Program-made: the position numbers and the translations under genes
Part shown: positions 36,378-47,864 of the stretch, in pieces
Layout: each line of letters opens with the position of its first letter
Position numbering within the stretch: the stretch's first letter is position 1
Assembly (NCBI GenBank): GCA_037179385.1
Contig: CM074193.1
Location: 44,049,082-44,113,081, forward strand
Direction of reading: 5' to 3'
Length of the DNA stretch: 64,000 bases
Source of the DNA: Holothuria scabra
Lineage: Eukaryota; Echinodermata; Holothuroidea; Aspidochirotida; Holothuriidae
The notes under the pieces: generated by a model
What the model was told of the DNA's origin: nothing
Database searches by the model: none
Seen by the model: only the letters and a program-made list of their open reading frames with translations

Positions 36378-36676
36378 CCCAGCCAACAGGCCCAGCTGGG
36401 CCAAAATGGGTTCCTGCTGAGCAACTTGCTGGGTCCACGCGGGCAGAATTGGGTTACCCTTTCCCAGCAAAGGCTCAGCTAGACCCCACCAAAGCCCCTG
36501 ACAGCTTTAACAGGTGAAGATCGGTTGAGCTCCAGATGGGCTTCAACTGGTACAAGAGAGCCAAGTTGGGGCACCGCGTGGAAAACCTGAAAAAACGAAT
36601 GGCTTCCAGCTGGGGCCCAGCAAGTTTCCCAGCAGAATCCCATTCGGGGCTCAACTGCATGGGTATGTTGGCTGGG
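36378..36676. mobile_element. GGCCCAGCTGGGCC-rich MITE
   Basis: It has a perfect 11-bp terminal inverted repeat, CCCAGCCAACA on the left and TGTTGGCTGGG on the right. The interior is filled with short palindromic words such as GGCCCAGCTGGGCC, CCCAGCAAG and CCAGCTGGGGCC. No coding capacity; the minus-strand frame 36475-36660 is repeat sequence. Target-site duplication is not clear. Confidence 0.75.
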
Positions 36677-36679
36677 TTA

Positions 36680-37220
36680 CCCTGAGTAGTAGATATTTCA
36701 GTCTCTCGTCCACTTCACATAAGAAGCAGAACTTTTTGACTGCTCATAGGAGGTCTCTGAGACAGTGTATTATTTAAAAATGGTTTCATACTACAAGCAG
36801 AAAATGAGGATTTATAAACAGGTGTAAAAAAGTGCAATTTCAGAATGCTAGTATAAAGTAGCACTTATGTAAGTGTATTTGTAGCACTTGGAGTGCATGC
36901 AGTCCTTTATATAGCTCTTTTAGTGTGGCTTCAAAAATAGCTCTTCAAGTGCTTAATTAGCGTTTTTGAAGTAAATTGTTCTATTACTTGACCTCAAAAT
37001 TAGTTGAGTTATGTTGCAGCTGTGCTAAAATGATTGTACCTGTTTACGCCTATAGGGGCACAGACTGAGGACTAACGACGATTCGATGATTGTTCGAAAA
37101 CGTGCATGCAAAAAATACATTGTCCGTACAAAACACTTTCTAGGACGATTTTGTCATATAAAATCGACAATATCCATCTAAATGAAAAGTTAATAGCTGG
37201 TTTTAATATTAATCACTTAG
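36680..37220. other. Unassigned stretch
   Basis: Contains a run of TAGCACTT/AGTGC-type words (36845-36950) but no recognisable element or gene. Confidence 0.35.
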
Positions 37221-37223
37221 AGC

Positions 37224-37640
37224 AGTGGTGAAACTACAGGGGAAGGGGTATGCCCCTTGACTCTAAAAAGTGAAAAATTCGGATTTTTTTTCATATAGAC
37301 ACCAGCCAACTACAGTGCACTTTTCCCTACTCCCCTCAAAAAAATTCCCATTCCTTACTTTTTCCAATAAAAGCTCCACGTCAGTAACTAGTTGTTTAAA
37401 AAGCAAACTTTTCGCCTTTTTTGCTATCTCCAATGCAGTAAGTGCTCACTCACAAATCAGTCTGGTAAGCTTTCCCGAGCTAAAGTGCCATTTTCCTAAA
37501 ATATCCTTATTATATGCTCTTGATTTTGGAATATTTCATCTTAAAGGCGACAAACTTTCGAAAACTATTTCAAATGTCGCCGAGAAGTGTCAACTCGAAG
37601 GCCTTTGGATCATGGAGTTGCGGCAGTTGTCTTCATCAAC
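37224..37640. mobile_element. Possible hAT-like terminus and interior
   Basis: CAGTGGTGAAACTACAGGGG at 37224 has the look of a hAT end. The sequence after it keeps a 191-codon plus-strand frame open (37270-37845), whose last third is antisense SINE. I see no known protein in this frame, so I treat it as read-through of repeats. The other terminus was not found. Confidence 0.3.
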
Positions 37641-37647
37641 TCCCTGG

Positions 37648-37850
37648 TTAGGTGGAGTTTTACGGCTCAGTTCTAACCGACTGGATGAAGTCGATACCAC
37701 CACGACACAGTCACTGGCATGTTTTCCTACTTCATTGTTTGTGCTGAGGACCAAGCACAATAGCATTTTTAAAGTCTTCGGTTTATCTCGGTCACGGAAA
37801 GTGAACTCAAGATCAGGCGGCAATTCCTATATCAGTACCATTTGACCATG
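37648..37850 (-). mobile_element. SINE family S1 copy
   Basis: Reverse orientation, with complements of CTGAGCCGTAAAACTCC, GGTTAGAA and the TTGTGCTTGGTCCTCAGC body. The head is partly preserved near 37790-37850. Confidence 0.6.
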
Positions 37851-37854
37851 CAAT

Positions 37855-39480
37855 TGCATCAGTTCGGAAGAAAACCGCAGTTTCGAGGGTAATCAATTTT
37901 AACCCAATGGGGGAAATATTTTGACATCGGTGGCACCATTTTGAAGTACATTATATCATATACTACTACTCGTAGTAATGAACAGCCTTTTGTTCTTCTT
38001 TAAATTAATCTATTGTCTTAAAATTAATCTGTTGTCTCGCCTCAACAATCCCATTTATCGCATTGCGATATCATCATAAGTGGCTAAGAACTTAACAAAC
38101 TGTCAATTCCCCAGGGAATGTGATGGTCCCCTCCGTACTACCTTCAGATTCTTAACAACAGGCTGCAAAAACAAAACTACAAGCAATTCATTCATAGTCA
38201 ATATAGTGACTAATACCTCTGCTACTTTCATAAACACTTTGCGAAACACATCAAGTATAACTTCATTTGCTGATATCTCAAGAAATACATGTCCGATTGA
38301 ATGTGAGTTCCTTCCCTTGAAATTTGATCGATTGAGTAACCTTCACATATGAAATTAATTGTTAGCTTTAATTTTCTCTTTAATCTAGGGATCGACTGAT
38401 ACAACCCACATATATATTATATAGCTTACCTACATTAAGTCATCTACACAAAAAGTACAAACATAAAAAGTCTAAATCAGAGTTCACGGTGCCTTATACA
38501 ACCTTGACCTAACGGAGAGCTTCTTTTTATTTAGAAAGTTATTGTCCGTGGCAATGAGCCATTACAAGTTTGCATTTAGAAATTTGGGCTTAAATAGTAC
38601 AGCCGCTCCACGCCCAAGAAGTCTTTATACAAAAACACGATTTGTAGCAACGTGTGTTTGTATCTTGCCACTTTGTAAATTCTCGTCTATTCGGAACGTT
38701 TTGTTACAGCTGTTTACTAAAAGGCTTACTTCTATTGAGTGCTTTTGGGGAACTTCTATTATTCAGCATTTCTCGAGCACAAAGTTTAATCTTATGGCCT
38801 AGCCACACAGCTTTGTCAGCCTGAATCACGATAAGCAGTGCAGTTACATTCAATGAGAGCTTTGTTCGACTACGGTTCGATCAGGACCCAGCAATATTAA
38901 ACGGCTCACAGTCTCCAGATTCAATGGTACTGCTGCAACTTAGCCCAATGTGTGGTCATGGCTCAATAACTGCATACCTCAGGCTGACCTGAAGTTTAAC
39001 ACATTAGCTAAGTATAGGCAATGAATGATGACAAACTTTTCGTTGGACTTTTCTCTGGACCTATCCACTGATTATAACACTCTTGGGTTCTTATCTTCTT
39101 TAAAGAAAGGGTTAAGACAAATATTTTAATTCCAAATATGAATAAGAAACCCGATCTTCATAGTGTATGACATGAACTTCTCTTTCGAGGCCAAGCTTTG
39201 AGGGCCGCAAAGAATGTTAAATGCTATATACCTTTTCCTCATGTTGAAAAGGAAATATTTTTGAAGTTTATTTTGTCGATACTGAATATCATCAGGAATT
39301 TCCCACGGGGAATGAAAAGTTTTTGAAGTTTTTCTTGTCACTCATTTGAAAATTGGTTGTAAAGTTTTAAGAAAAACAAAAGACCGCCGCTTAGATTTCA
39401 GTTTCAGTTCATTCTCTTTGTGTCCTCCATATGAGGTATACGAGACTTAACACACAACAATATTTACAAACAAATATGAA
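37855..39480. other. Unassigned stretch
   Basis: No repeat recognised. Frames at 38080-38352 and 38542-38802 (+) and 39126-39341 (-) have no motif or splice support. Confidence 0.35.
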
Positions 39481-39753
39481 AAAACATAAGCTGACACTTG
39501 CACGACTTTTGGCCACGATTTTGTCGTGGCAAGTCGTGCCATTTTGGGGTACAAACTGGGAGGCTCCCGCACTGTTCAAAACTAGTTCACGACGAGTTCT
39601 CGAATAATTCACGAATGCTTGCCCATCATTGTCCACAATGACACGAACTGGCACGACGAGTTCATGCATAGTTTGCGCATAATTTACGCACTTCCCGCAT
39701 TGGCACGACGAGTTTGCGCAATTCGGACGGTGTCGTGCCCACTTGGCACACCA

Positions 39754-39760
39754 TATAAAA
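39754..39760 (+). promoter_or_regulatory. TATA box of the Harbinger transposase gene
   Basis: TATAAAA stands 62 bp upstream of the transposase ATG at 39822, between the GC-rich subterminal array and the ORF. Confidence 0.55.
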
Positions 39761-39821
39761 AAGGGCCTCCCCAACCCCTGGTCGGTTTTGGATTGGCTGT
39801 GAAAGCTTGACAACATGCTGA

Positions 39822-40187
39822 ATGCCAGAGACACAATCATTCTCAGAGAATAGAAGATGCCTATACCTGGCAGCTGCTCTAGCCATTGTTGAAGAGCAGC
39901 AGAAAAGGCTGGAAGAGGCAGAAGAGCAAGCAAAGGCAACTCCACCTCGAAGAAAGACACAAAGGAAAGTGTGGGTCAGGGAATGGTTGACCAGAAGGAA
40001 CGAGTTTGAACAGAATGACAGTCTACTGACTGAACTCCACAAGGGAGATCAAAGGGGCTTCAACAATAACCTCAGAATCACACCTGACCTGTTCCAAGAG
40101 TTGGTTGAGAAGTTAACCCCTCCCCTCCATATCTGCTGTGTCTCCGGGATAACATCGACACTTGATATGGATGACTGTGGGGAATAA
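39822..40187 (+). pseudogene. Harbinger-type transposase, N-terminal fragment
   Basis: It opens with an acidic coiled stretch (ALAIVEEQQKRLEEAEEQAK). The conserved N-terminal block of HARBI1-like transposases follows: VWVREWLTRRNEFEQNDSLL, then GFNNNLRITPDLFQELVEKL. In the family this helical region binds DNA and accessory protein and leads into the DDE nuclease of about 250 residues. Here homology ends at about residue 100 (KLTP). The last 20 codons belong to sequence from across a deletion, ending in a stop at 40187. The fragment would be catalytically dead, though it could still bind transposon ends if expressed. Confidence 0.78.
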
Positions 40188-40273
40188 TCTCTCTCAGCGG
40201 TCTCTGCCTCTGGCCTGTCGGCTTCTTGCCTTCTCTGCTCTGCTATTCCTCGTGTCTGCTTTGTTTTCGGCAT
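40150..40273 (-). pseudogene. Possible start of the Harbinger second ORF (Myb-like partner)
   Basis: The minus-strand frame from 40273 reads MPKTKQTRGIAEQRRQEADR and continues acidic and charged up to the join with the transposase fragment. PIF/Harbinger elements normally encode a second, Myb/SANT-like DNA-binding protein, and its position here, convergent with the transposase, fits. No Myb helix is left, so the identity is inferred from position and composition only. Confidence 0.3.
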
Positions 40274-40990
40274 TTTGTCCCTGTGATATAGGTCATCTCT
40301 TCGCTGGCGATCTCTGGAATGGCGAGCAGTGTCCAGGAAGCCCTACATAAGCCCCCGCACCGACGCGAGCGCCACTGTCGCGCAGTAGTCGTGAACATCT
40401 GGTGAACTGCTAGTGATCTCGTCGTGAACTGTTCGTGCCATGCGGAAACTGTTCGTGAAGTGGGTAAACTAGTCGTAAACTGCTCGTGCCATCAGTGCGT
40501 GAAGTACACGTTACCGTGTCAGTGGGAAGGCACGGCCACGGTGCGACGCGCACCAATTCGTGAACATGTCGCGAACCACTCGTGAACTCGACTGAGCTGT
40601 TCGTGAACAATTCGTGGCAGTGCGTGACAGTCGTGGCATGCATGGCGTACACTGCCACGCACTGGCACGCATCCTCCCGCATCGTCCCGACGAGTTCACG
40701 AACAGTTTGCGCATAGTTCACGACCCGCTCGCGAAATTTTGTCGTGACCAAAATTTTGAACATTTCAAAATTCTCATCCCGACATGGCACGCAGTCACTA
40801 TGGATTTACACACACTTCACGCCAGTTTACGACTAGTTTGCCCACTTCCACGACTCGAGTCGTGCCAATGCGTGCCACAGAATCGTGAAGGGTCAGCATT
40901 GCATAAAACGAGAAATGAAATTGAAAAAACCCTCAAAAACGGGGGAAAGTTCAAAAGATATACTTGAAATTATATTACAATGCAACTTAA

Positions 40991-41281
40991 AGGCATATTT
41001 TTATCATCCCAAACAGTTCCAATTCTCCCAACCTACTTAGCCCCTCCGACATTTATCTTAAACTCATCTTTATACAGACATAATCCTAGTTTATTGCTTC
41101 ATGGCTTATCCCAGTGGCCATACAAGTCCATAATGTGTAATCACGACACTCTCAGTGACCATGCTGTGTAATTTAGCTATGATGCATTGTTTGAATGTGA
41201 TGCCAATCAAAGAGCTATACCAATTGAGAGTTTTGATATATGTATACTGAAACTGTAGTTTAGGGTGACGAATGACTGCCT
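40991..41281 (+). mobile_element. TTAA-type MITE family D, copy 4
   Basis: TTAA flanks both sides (40987-40990 and 41282-41285). The ends are AGGCATATTTTTATCATCCC and, on the complement of the right, AGGCAGTCATTCGTCACCC. The whole length matches 2646-2941, including AAAGAGCTATACCAATTGAG. This is the cleanest target duplication of the family. Confidence 0.75.
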
Positions 41282-41289
41282 TTAAACAT

Positions 41290-42710
41290 TACGTCAGAAG
41301 CACAGAATTCCATTAACAGAAAACACGTACAACATTTAAATTGGAAAAAGTTCAGATTTCACCCCAAAGTCCAGCAATCAGCCGGTTCAAAAACTACGGA
41401 TGGTGAGGATGTTAATGACATATGTGCTTGCTTCAAGTCCACTTTTTGTTGAAAATAAGATACAACTTTACCCTGTTAATATCTTGAGAACCGGACATTG
41501 CATTTCAATTAAAATTTTGCAAAAATAGTAGTATGTATATTCGAAAGGATTAGGCTTACCAAATGTTTTTAGGCGTTTTGTGAGGATAAAAATGATGTGA
41601 AACTTCGACAAACTTAGTGTTGAAATTGTTGTGGTTTTATATAGCCTTAGGGTATTATTTTTTATCCATTCTGAGGAACAAGTTATTCATGACGCATTGG
41701 AGACGAATAACAAGGCTTTCCACTCATAATCCAATCTATCAGAGGAATTTCTGTTCAGATATTTTGAGGTCAGTTAAAATGAAAGGGAAACTATAAATAG
41801 TGTTTGCTCAATAAAATAACTTTGTTAAAGGGATTAACAGTTAAACTGAAAGGAATCGACTTCATTCGGAATTCTGCATGCCTTTTTCTCGGGTATTATA
41901 GTATTAGCTTAAATGTCCTGATCGAATGTGGCAGCGGGTTTTACTACTAAAAAACTTTGGAGACACGTGCTTCCAGTCTGTGACTTTAGTAGTATAATCA
42001 TGCGGCAAATGCAATTTGGTGGGATGGAAACATCTGACCGCTTAGTCACGTATGAAGTCTACTTAAGGCAGGACACCGAATCATTCACTAACCAATCAAT
42101 TTTCTGCTTATCGTGAGCGCAAAAGCGACTTGAAACAAGTTTAAGATAGGGAACTGCCCGCTGTTGTTACTTATAACGCTGCAATGTTGCAGCTGTATAC
42201 ATTTCAATATGCCAGGTATATTTTCGAAAGCAAAATTGAATAGAGGCCCCGAGTTGATTAGCCTTGCCAAACCTCGTTATCCACTTTATACCGTTGTATT
42301 GTAATTCAACACTCCAGGAGAAATGGCGTAGAGAAGAATGGCGATACTTCAATTTCATTTTTAATATTCATATCGATTTATTTATTTTGACAAATCTACT
42401 CCCGGTTTTCGCCTGCCGATCGATAAAGGTAGTTTCTACGTGTTTGACGGATCGGTTTGATCATTTCAAGGCATAGCAACGTCTGGGAAGATACTAATTC
42501 ATTTATATATTTAGTAATAATCCTCAACTTCTATTGGCCCATTACGATCATGTGACCGTGCTTTATCCCGGTATAAATTCATCGCAATAGATAAATCAAT
42601 CATCTCAGGCTACTTCTTTCTTTTTGAGATTGCTTTATTTTAATGTGGTTACTTTTAAAGAAAATCCCATCCCTGCCTTTGTATTTCTTTATTTTGCCGT
42701 CTATGAAAAA
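41290..42710. other. Unassigned stretch
   Basis: No repeat or gene recognised. Overlapping short frames at 41928-42476 on both strands lack motifs. Confidence 0.35.
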
Positions 42711-42714
42711 ATCT

Positions 42715-43270
42715 GGTGCATAAGAATAAAATAATGCATTTAAAAAGTACATATTAAAGAGCATAAACATGGATTCTTACAGTCCAACTCCCACCCTCAT
42801 GGGACATTCTCTTGCCTAGATATGAAATGTTTAAGTTAATTGACTCAGGTTAAAATGGTACATTGCGCAATAATTTGTGATGTAATTGTTGTACTGCTCA
42901 AATTACAATTTTTGTATTTCTTTGTTTTTCTGAAAGTTACTGAACCTTGTCCCAAGATGTGATTGCACTCTCATGGAGTTATGTAATTAATTCATTCCTG
43001 CGCAACATGCTTTGGAAGCAAACAGGAAGTGTCTTAAAAACTTTTTTTTTATTTTACAGGGAAACAAAGAAGGTATTGTGAGTTGTTCAACAAAAGTTTC
43101 ACTGGCATAAATTATTCTGCAGTGGACTATTCTGTTTTAAGTTAATGAAAACAGCACTTTATATCTCGGCCGCGTCCAATAGTGTCCTAAGAAAATGGGA
43201 GTTAGACTGTTAGAATTTAGTTTTATGCTGTTTAATATACATTTTTTAATTTTTTGACTTCTGGTACACT
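42715..43270. mobile_element. Long-TIR MITE family G, copy 2
   Basis: Aligns over its whole length with 50375-50902. Shared blocks: TTCTTACAGTCCAACTCCCA, GTACATTGCGCAATAATTTG, GCAAACAGGAAGTGT. The right terminal repeat (ending GGTACACT at 43270) is better kept than the left. Older than copy 1. The minus-strand frame 43137-43340 is repeat sequence. Confidence 0.75.
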
Positions 43271-43479
43271 TCGATGTCATCGATCGATTCACTGCTGGGG
43301 GTTGCGTCCTGGACAGACTTACAGTCTCTTGCATCCACATTCCTTTTGTATATCATCCTGTGTTCAGCAGTGCTCGGTCCATCGTTTGTTAACGTAAAGA
43401 GTGTAATTAGGGGCATTTATAACACCAAGAACGAACATTGACCAATTAATACTAAGAATATCTGTTTTCGATGTAGCTT

Positions 43480-43712
43480 TTCACTCTTAACTTTGCCGCT
43501 TACTCAGTCTAAAAGATTAAGAGTGAAAAAAACATTTTCTCTAAAACCTGTATAAAAGTTCACTCTTTAGAGTAAAATTAGACACCAATATTCAGTTGAG
43601 GTGAACAATTTTCAATTTAGGAGTAGTCATTCTGGCTCTTGTAGAGTGAATATGTGTTTATATTTTAGATTCGTTCTTAATTTCACTCTCCTGGATTTAG
43701 AGAGTGTGAAAC
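43480..43712. repeat. GAGTGAA palindromic repeat, copy 2 (degenerate)
   Basis: Spaced TTTCACTCT and AGAGTGAA words in both orientations, with weaker spacing than other copies. Confidence 0.5.
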
Positions 43713-43714
43713 GC

Positions 43715-45515
43715 ATGCAGTGTACATACACAACAAGACTACAGGACAACCATACGAAATCTTAAGTCTTCCATCACAACTCTTAAAGGCCAAATAAAAA
43801 TTACTGCACAAGGAGAGACTGGGATCGTCTTTTTGTGTATACAGAAGGTTCAATCCCATTAACTCAGAGCCGTTGGTGATATGATCATTTGCACACACTC
43901 GAGTCTGTGTGGATATGAGTTAAGAGTAAATACTGAATTCCATTTTGATGCAAGAAATCTTTTACAGGGATGACATTGTCTAGGGTAATTTTATTATTTC
44001 GTCAGTCAGAGCTAGAAAAAAATGGATCTCTTTTAAAGATTTACTACTCAGCTGCAACGAGATAAGGTGATCATAAAATCCCATCGGCCGGCTCTTCATC
44101 GTTGTACAGGGTTGCTAGCTGTCGATAAATAAGCATTCAATTTTACCCTAGTAGCATATGGTCGGTTGCCGACGGAGATGCAAAAATCAATGCAACAAGA
44201 ACGGGCAGAGTGAAAACACTAATTTAATTATTGTTTTCTCATTGATAGCACTTACGTCACGAGTTATGCCCAAGGGCAACCTACTTGTAATATTTCTTTT
44301 ATCAGTTCTTCTGTACGCAATTTACTGTACTTCAACGAATTTACAATCCTAAGATTTTTGTCCGGGCGCTACTCCTCTCACAAAAAGAAAGAAACGAGCC
44401 ACATCGTGAAACTGAAAGGATACATTACAATATCTATAACATCAATAACATGGGCATCTTTTTGACGATAATATGGAATTATAGATTTCTAGCAACTCTC
44501 CGATGACATACTCACTATCAGGAAGGAGTCACAGCAATTAATTGCATCATCAAGACCGATTTCATGGAGTGGTACTTTGCCAATAGCAAAAAGAAATGTA
44601 TAGACTCAAGGGCGTTATCGACACTGTTTCGTCGACCTTGAGTACAGTACGTGAGAATAAGTGACTGTTAAACCATTATTTGGATGGCCTTGATTATTTT
44701 ATATAGCCTTACTCGGAATTGTACTTCCAACTCTACTCTCAGAATATTGATCGTATGTATTTTTTTTTTTTAAATTTCGAAATAAGTGAGTGACATGTTT
44801 GGTTATATTAGATCTTCTAATATTTTATCCCAGTTGCTGCATTCTTTTAATACCATGATAAAGTGTAGGTTATTAATATAATTACGTGATCAATTTGTTA
44901 ATTATGTAATCATTGGCGGGCACCATGTCGTGTTCCGGTAAATGTTCTCTCCGTTTTCATTGGTATAGTGGGATACTCTTTCCCTCACCGAATACCGAAA
45001 AAAATATTTTGTAATAAATTAAACGACTACATTTTAATAATGCTAAGTGTTTCACTAGCTTGCTTTTCAGGGTAATTTCTCGTATGTTTTACTTTTGATC
45101 TGGAGAAAGAGGGAGGGCTGAGGCCATAAAAGCCTCCTCCCCCCGGACCTGCACCTGTGAACATGTCCAAAAGTTTCCCACAGAGGAGGAAAACCCGCCC
45201 CGCCCAGGGTATCAGACACAGAATTTACCTGGACCAGAGCAAAATTTCTGACGACGTCAGTGTCAATCTTCTCTTCTTTTATTAGTTTCATCCCGTGTTA
45301 GATTGTATAATTGCCTCTATACCTGACGAACGATGAATAAATTTGCATACACTTACCCAATCCATGGTTAATGATTTAATTCCGGAAATGGTGTGGTTTC
45401 ATTTAAGTACATGCTTAAGATTCATACTAGTCTCACAATTTGAAAAAATGGAAAAAGTCTTGAGTCACAATTCTAAAAATGACGGGTTGCACTTTATAAA
45501 CAAAGGAGGAAATAT
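43715..45515. other. Unassigned stretch
   Basis: A GC-rich patch at 45095-45240 (CCTCCTCCCCCCGGACCTGC) differs from its surroundings and may be repeat-derived. The minus-strand frame there and the 44158-44352 plus-strand frame (one hydrophobic segment, NLLVIFLLSVLLYAIYC) are unsupported. Confidence 0.35.
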
Positions 45516-45517
45516 AG

Positions 45518-45764
45518 TCACTCTCTAATAGAGTGAGGAGTGGAAATACACTCCATTAGAGTGTCAATTCACTTCAAGAATGGTGAACTTCAATCCAAGG
45601 AGAGTGAAATTCACTTCAAGAAAAAGGAAAATTCACTCTTTAATGAGCACTTGCATGGATTACTCTTTTTATAAGTGGTCTGTGTATATAGCTACTCCGT
45701 CAAGAGTTAAAAAATTCATCTTTTTGTAGTGATTTTTTTACATTATTGGAGTGAATGTTTCTCC
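45518..45764. repeat. GAGTGAA palindromic repeat, copy 3
   Basis: Left arm of CACTCTCTAATAGAGTGA, ACTCCATTAGAGTGTCAATT and GAGTGAAATTCACTTC. The centre (AGTGGTCTGTGTATATAG) matches copy 1. The right arm is shortened, ending GGAGTGAATG. Confidence 0.7.
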
Positions 45765-45769
45765 ATTTT

Positions 45770-46410
45770 TATTTTAAAGTAGCGTGCTGCATACCACTTT
45801 TCAGAAAATGCTTTGTGGTACTCTTTTTCAAACATATAGCACCAACTAAAGGACACCCACGACTACAACTAAGTTCAGGGATTGTTAGCTTGTTGACTAT
45901 GCTACTACTAGTGGTGTATTTCTGGTTTTCATTTTTGTTGCGTTGTTTTCATTTTTTGTAACGTGTTTGTAACATTCTTTGTCTGTTTTCCTATCTGGGT
46001 AAAGCTGATACGGTTGGTAGGAAAGCTGACAAAAATGATAAATGACATAAAGATTGCGGTACTAATTGGACTTTCGTACACCCGGAACTGGCATATCTAT
46101 GCATAGATATGTACATGCATGTATGTATCCCTAACCCTAGTCCTAACGCAGTATTACTACGCGTACGTAACCCTTACCCCATAACTGTTCGCGTAGTTAG
46201 AGCCAAGAATGCATCCGAAGAAAACGGAAACCAGATTTTAGATTGAAATGTGAGACTAGCATGACTTCTTCAAGGGAAAAAAAGATTCAAACAGGATTGT
46301 ACCACATATATCGTACATTCATTGATGTTGGTACCACCGTGACCTTTACGTAAAAATAAAGAATCATAATGATTCTGAAGTTATATTTACCAGTTAACGA
46401 CAATGTTCTT
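45770..46410. other. Unassigned stretch with a perfect palindrome
   Basis: CATATCTATG followed by its exact complement CATAGATATG at 46092-46111. At 46129-46145 CCCTAACCCTAGTCCTAAC resembles telomere repeats but is only about two units. Confidence 0.5.
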
Positions 46411-46414
46411 GTGG

Positions 46415-46560
46415 TTTCAGCCAGCAGTCATCTCGATGGCGTAGGTTTAAAACCCACCGCTGCCACCAGTGTAACCAAGTTTGGCATGAACGAGCTAAAC
46501 TTATCAAGAAGCAGAAGGAAACGGAAACCGAGATAAAGACCTTATGTCTGGTCAGTCTCA
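46415..46560 (+). mobile_element. Possible tRNA-derived SINE, second family
   Basis: GGCGTAGGTTTAAAACCCAC followed by CGCTGCCACCA resembles the T-arm, acceptor strand and CCA of a tRNA (canonical GTGGGTTCGAATCCCAC). It is followed by AGTGTAACCAAGTTTGGCAT, a SINE-body-like block. The A box is not clear. A strong acceptor-like TGTGGTTTCAG precedes it and the frame stays open about 57 codons, so a zinc-finger-like exon (CHQCNQVWH) is an alternative reading. Confidence 0.4.
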
Positions 46561-46564
46561 GTTT

Positions 46565-47465
46565 AAGTACACACTTGCTTTGCATTCAGTCAGGGAGTTA
46601 TCTCTAACAACTACACGTTCACAAACAGATGTAGCACGACGAAATGTACTTTCACTTACATTACAATGAGACAGAGGTTCTTTCAATGTGAAATCTTAAC
46701 TACTTACAAAGTGAACAAGTGAAGAGTAATAATCCTTTTAATCTTGAAAAATTCTCATTTTTTATATGGGTCGGAATAACTCTTGGACAGATTCGGGATG
46801 AGAATATGACACCACAGAAAACAAGTTGGAATAATTTGTTTAATGTTAAACAAGCAGGCTTTAAAAAAATGGCAATTTTTCTAAATTTTGCTGTTCATTT
46901 TCTCCACTCGGTACGTATGTCCTTATCCTGTTAAGTGATGAATGATGATCCATTTATCAACGTATTATATTAAGCATGTAACTTTTATCGTTTCTCAAAC
47001 ATTTGTTACTTTGACACTCTCTAACTATTGTGCAAGCTATTAAATTCGTGGTGTAAAAAAGGTTTTTTCAACAGTGGTTGCACTGCACGGAAAATTCGTT
47101 TTTCTTAAAAAATGGTCCCATTTTGTTTCTTTTCAAAATAATGACACCTGAACATAATACGTAATTGGAGGATGTGTTCTACTAAACGCATTCATGGAAC
47201 CCTTCATTGTATGCTTAAAGAGAGTTCTCCGATGAGATTACCCAACTGGATAGCAAAAACATGTTACTATTTTCTTTCATAAGATCACATACTCTATCAT
47301 TTCATATACGCACGTATGTTCCTATAATCCCAATAAACCTAGCAGTGCAATGCATAAAATGATTATCTCGCACAACTACTGGACATCAAAGGTTTACAAA
47401 CCGTTAGATTCCCCCGTGCTTATCGACAAAATGTCATCTGCAATCGCTCCAAGGCAAGTTATCCG
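46565..47465. other. Unassigned stretch
   Basis: No repeat or gene recognised; 46719-46934 (+) is an unsupported frame. Confidence 0.35.
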
Positions 47466-47468
47466 CCC

Positions 47469-47646
47469 TATAGTGTGTACTCACTCACGTCACAAGCCCC
47501 GCCCCTTTCTTGACTACTTAAACAGAACGTGTAGTGTAGTGGATATGGTGAGCAGCTGTTGACTATTGACATAACGATTGTTAATGTTTTGTCAGAGAGT
47601 GGGCGTGGCTAACCAAATTACGACGTCATGTGAGAACACTCTCATA
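47469..47646. mobile_element. MITE related to family F, with CRE-like ends
   Basis: Left end TATAGTGTGTACTCACTCAC then GTCAC; complement of the right end TTATGAGAGTGTTCTCACAT then GACGTC. These imperfect inverted ends carry the same ACGTCA motif as family F. Internally GCCCCGCCCC and GGGCGTGGCT are inverted relative to one another. Confidence 0.5.
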
Positions 47647-47748
47647 AGGCTGAACGTTGCGATAAATCAAAGAAGCAATTTCACATATTGAAGTTGCGAG
47701 CAAATCAAATACGTGTTACTTTAAAGTTCACAAGTCGACGTTCCGCAG

Positions 47749-47858
47749 TGCAAATCATCAAGAAGAAATGAAACTTTCAACAGTGAAATATTTCCTCCTA
47801 AAGATGAACAGATTAAAGAGGATAACATGAAAAAAGGAAAGACACCGGCAGCTAAAAT
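47749..47858 (+). CDS. Candidate internal exon
   Basis: After TTCCGCAG the frame reads CKSSRRNETFNSEIFPPKDE and on through QIKEDNMKKGKTPAAKI to a possible donor, ATAG|GTATAT. The composition is charged and protein-like with good codon variety. The acceptor lacks a pyrimidine tract and the donor is weak, so it may be chance. Confidence 0.2.
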
Positions 47859-47864
47859 AGGTAT

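Larger units (their letters stand above)
39490..40897. mobile_element. Internally deleted PIF/Harbinger transposon
   Basis: Imperfect terminal inverted repeats: GCTGACACTTGCACGACTTT at 39490, and GCTGACCCTTCACGATTCTG on the complement of 40897. Each side carries a 250-500 bp subterminal array of CACGAC, TTCACGA and TTTGCGCA words in both orientations. Between them remain a TATA box, the N-terminal part of a Harbinger-type transposase (+) and the start of a second ORF (-) running towards it. The DDE catalytic domain is absent. A clean 3-bp target-site duplication was not seen. Confidence 0.75.

Noticed and set aside
37270..37845. 191-codon plus-strand ORF
   Set aside because: It begins beside a hAT-like end and its last third is antisense SINE; no protein family or splice evidence supports it.
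39409..40042. 183- and 126-codon minus-strand ORFs
   Set aside because: They run antisense through the Harbinger transposase and its subterminal arrays.
46129..46145. Telomere-like CCCTAACCCTAG
   Set aside because: Only about two units, too short to be an interstitial telomere array.
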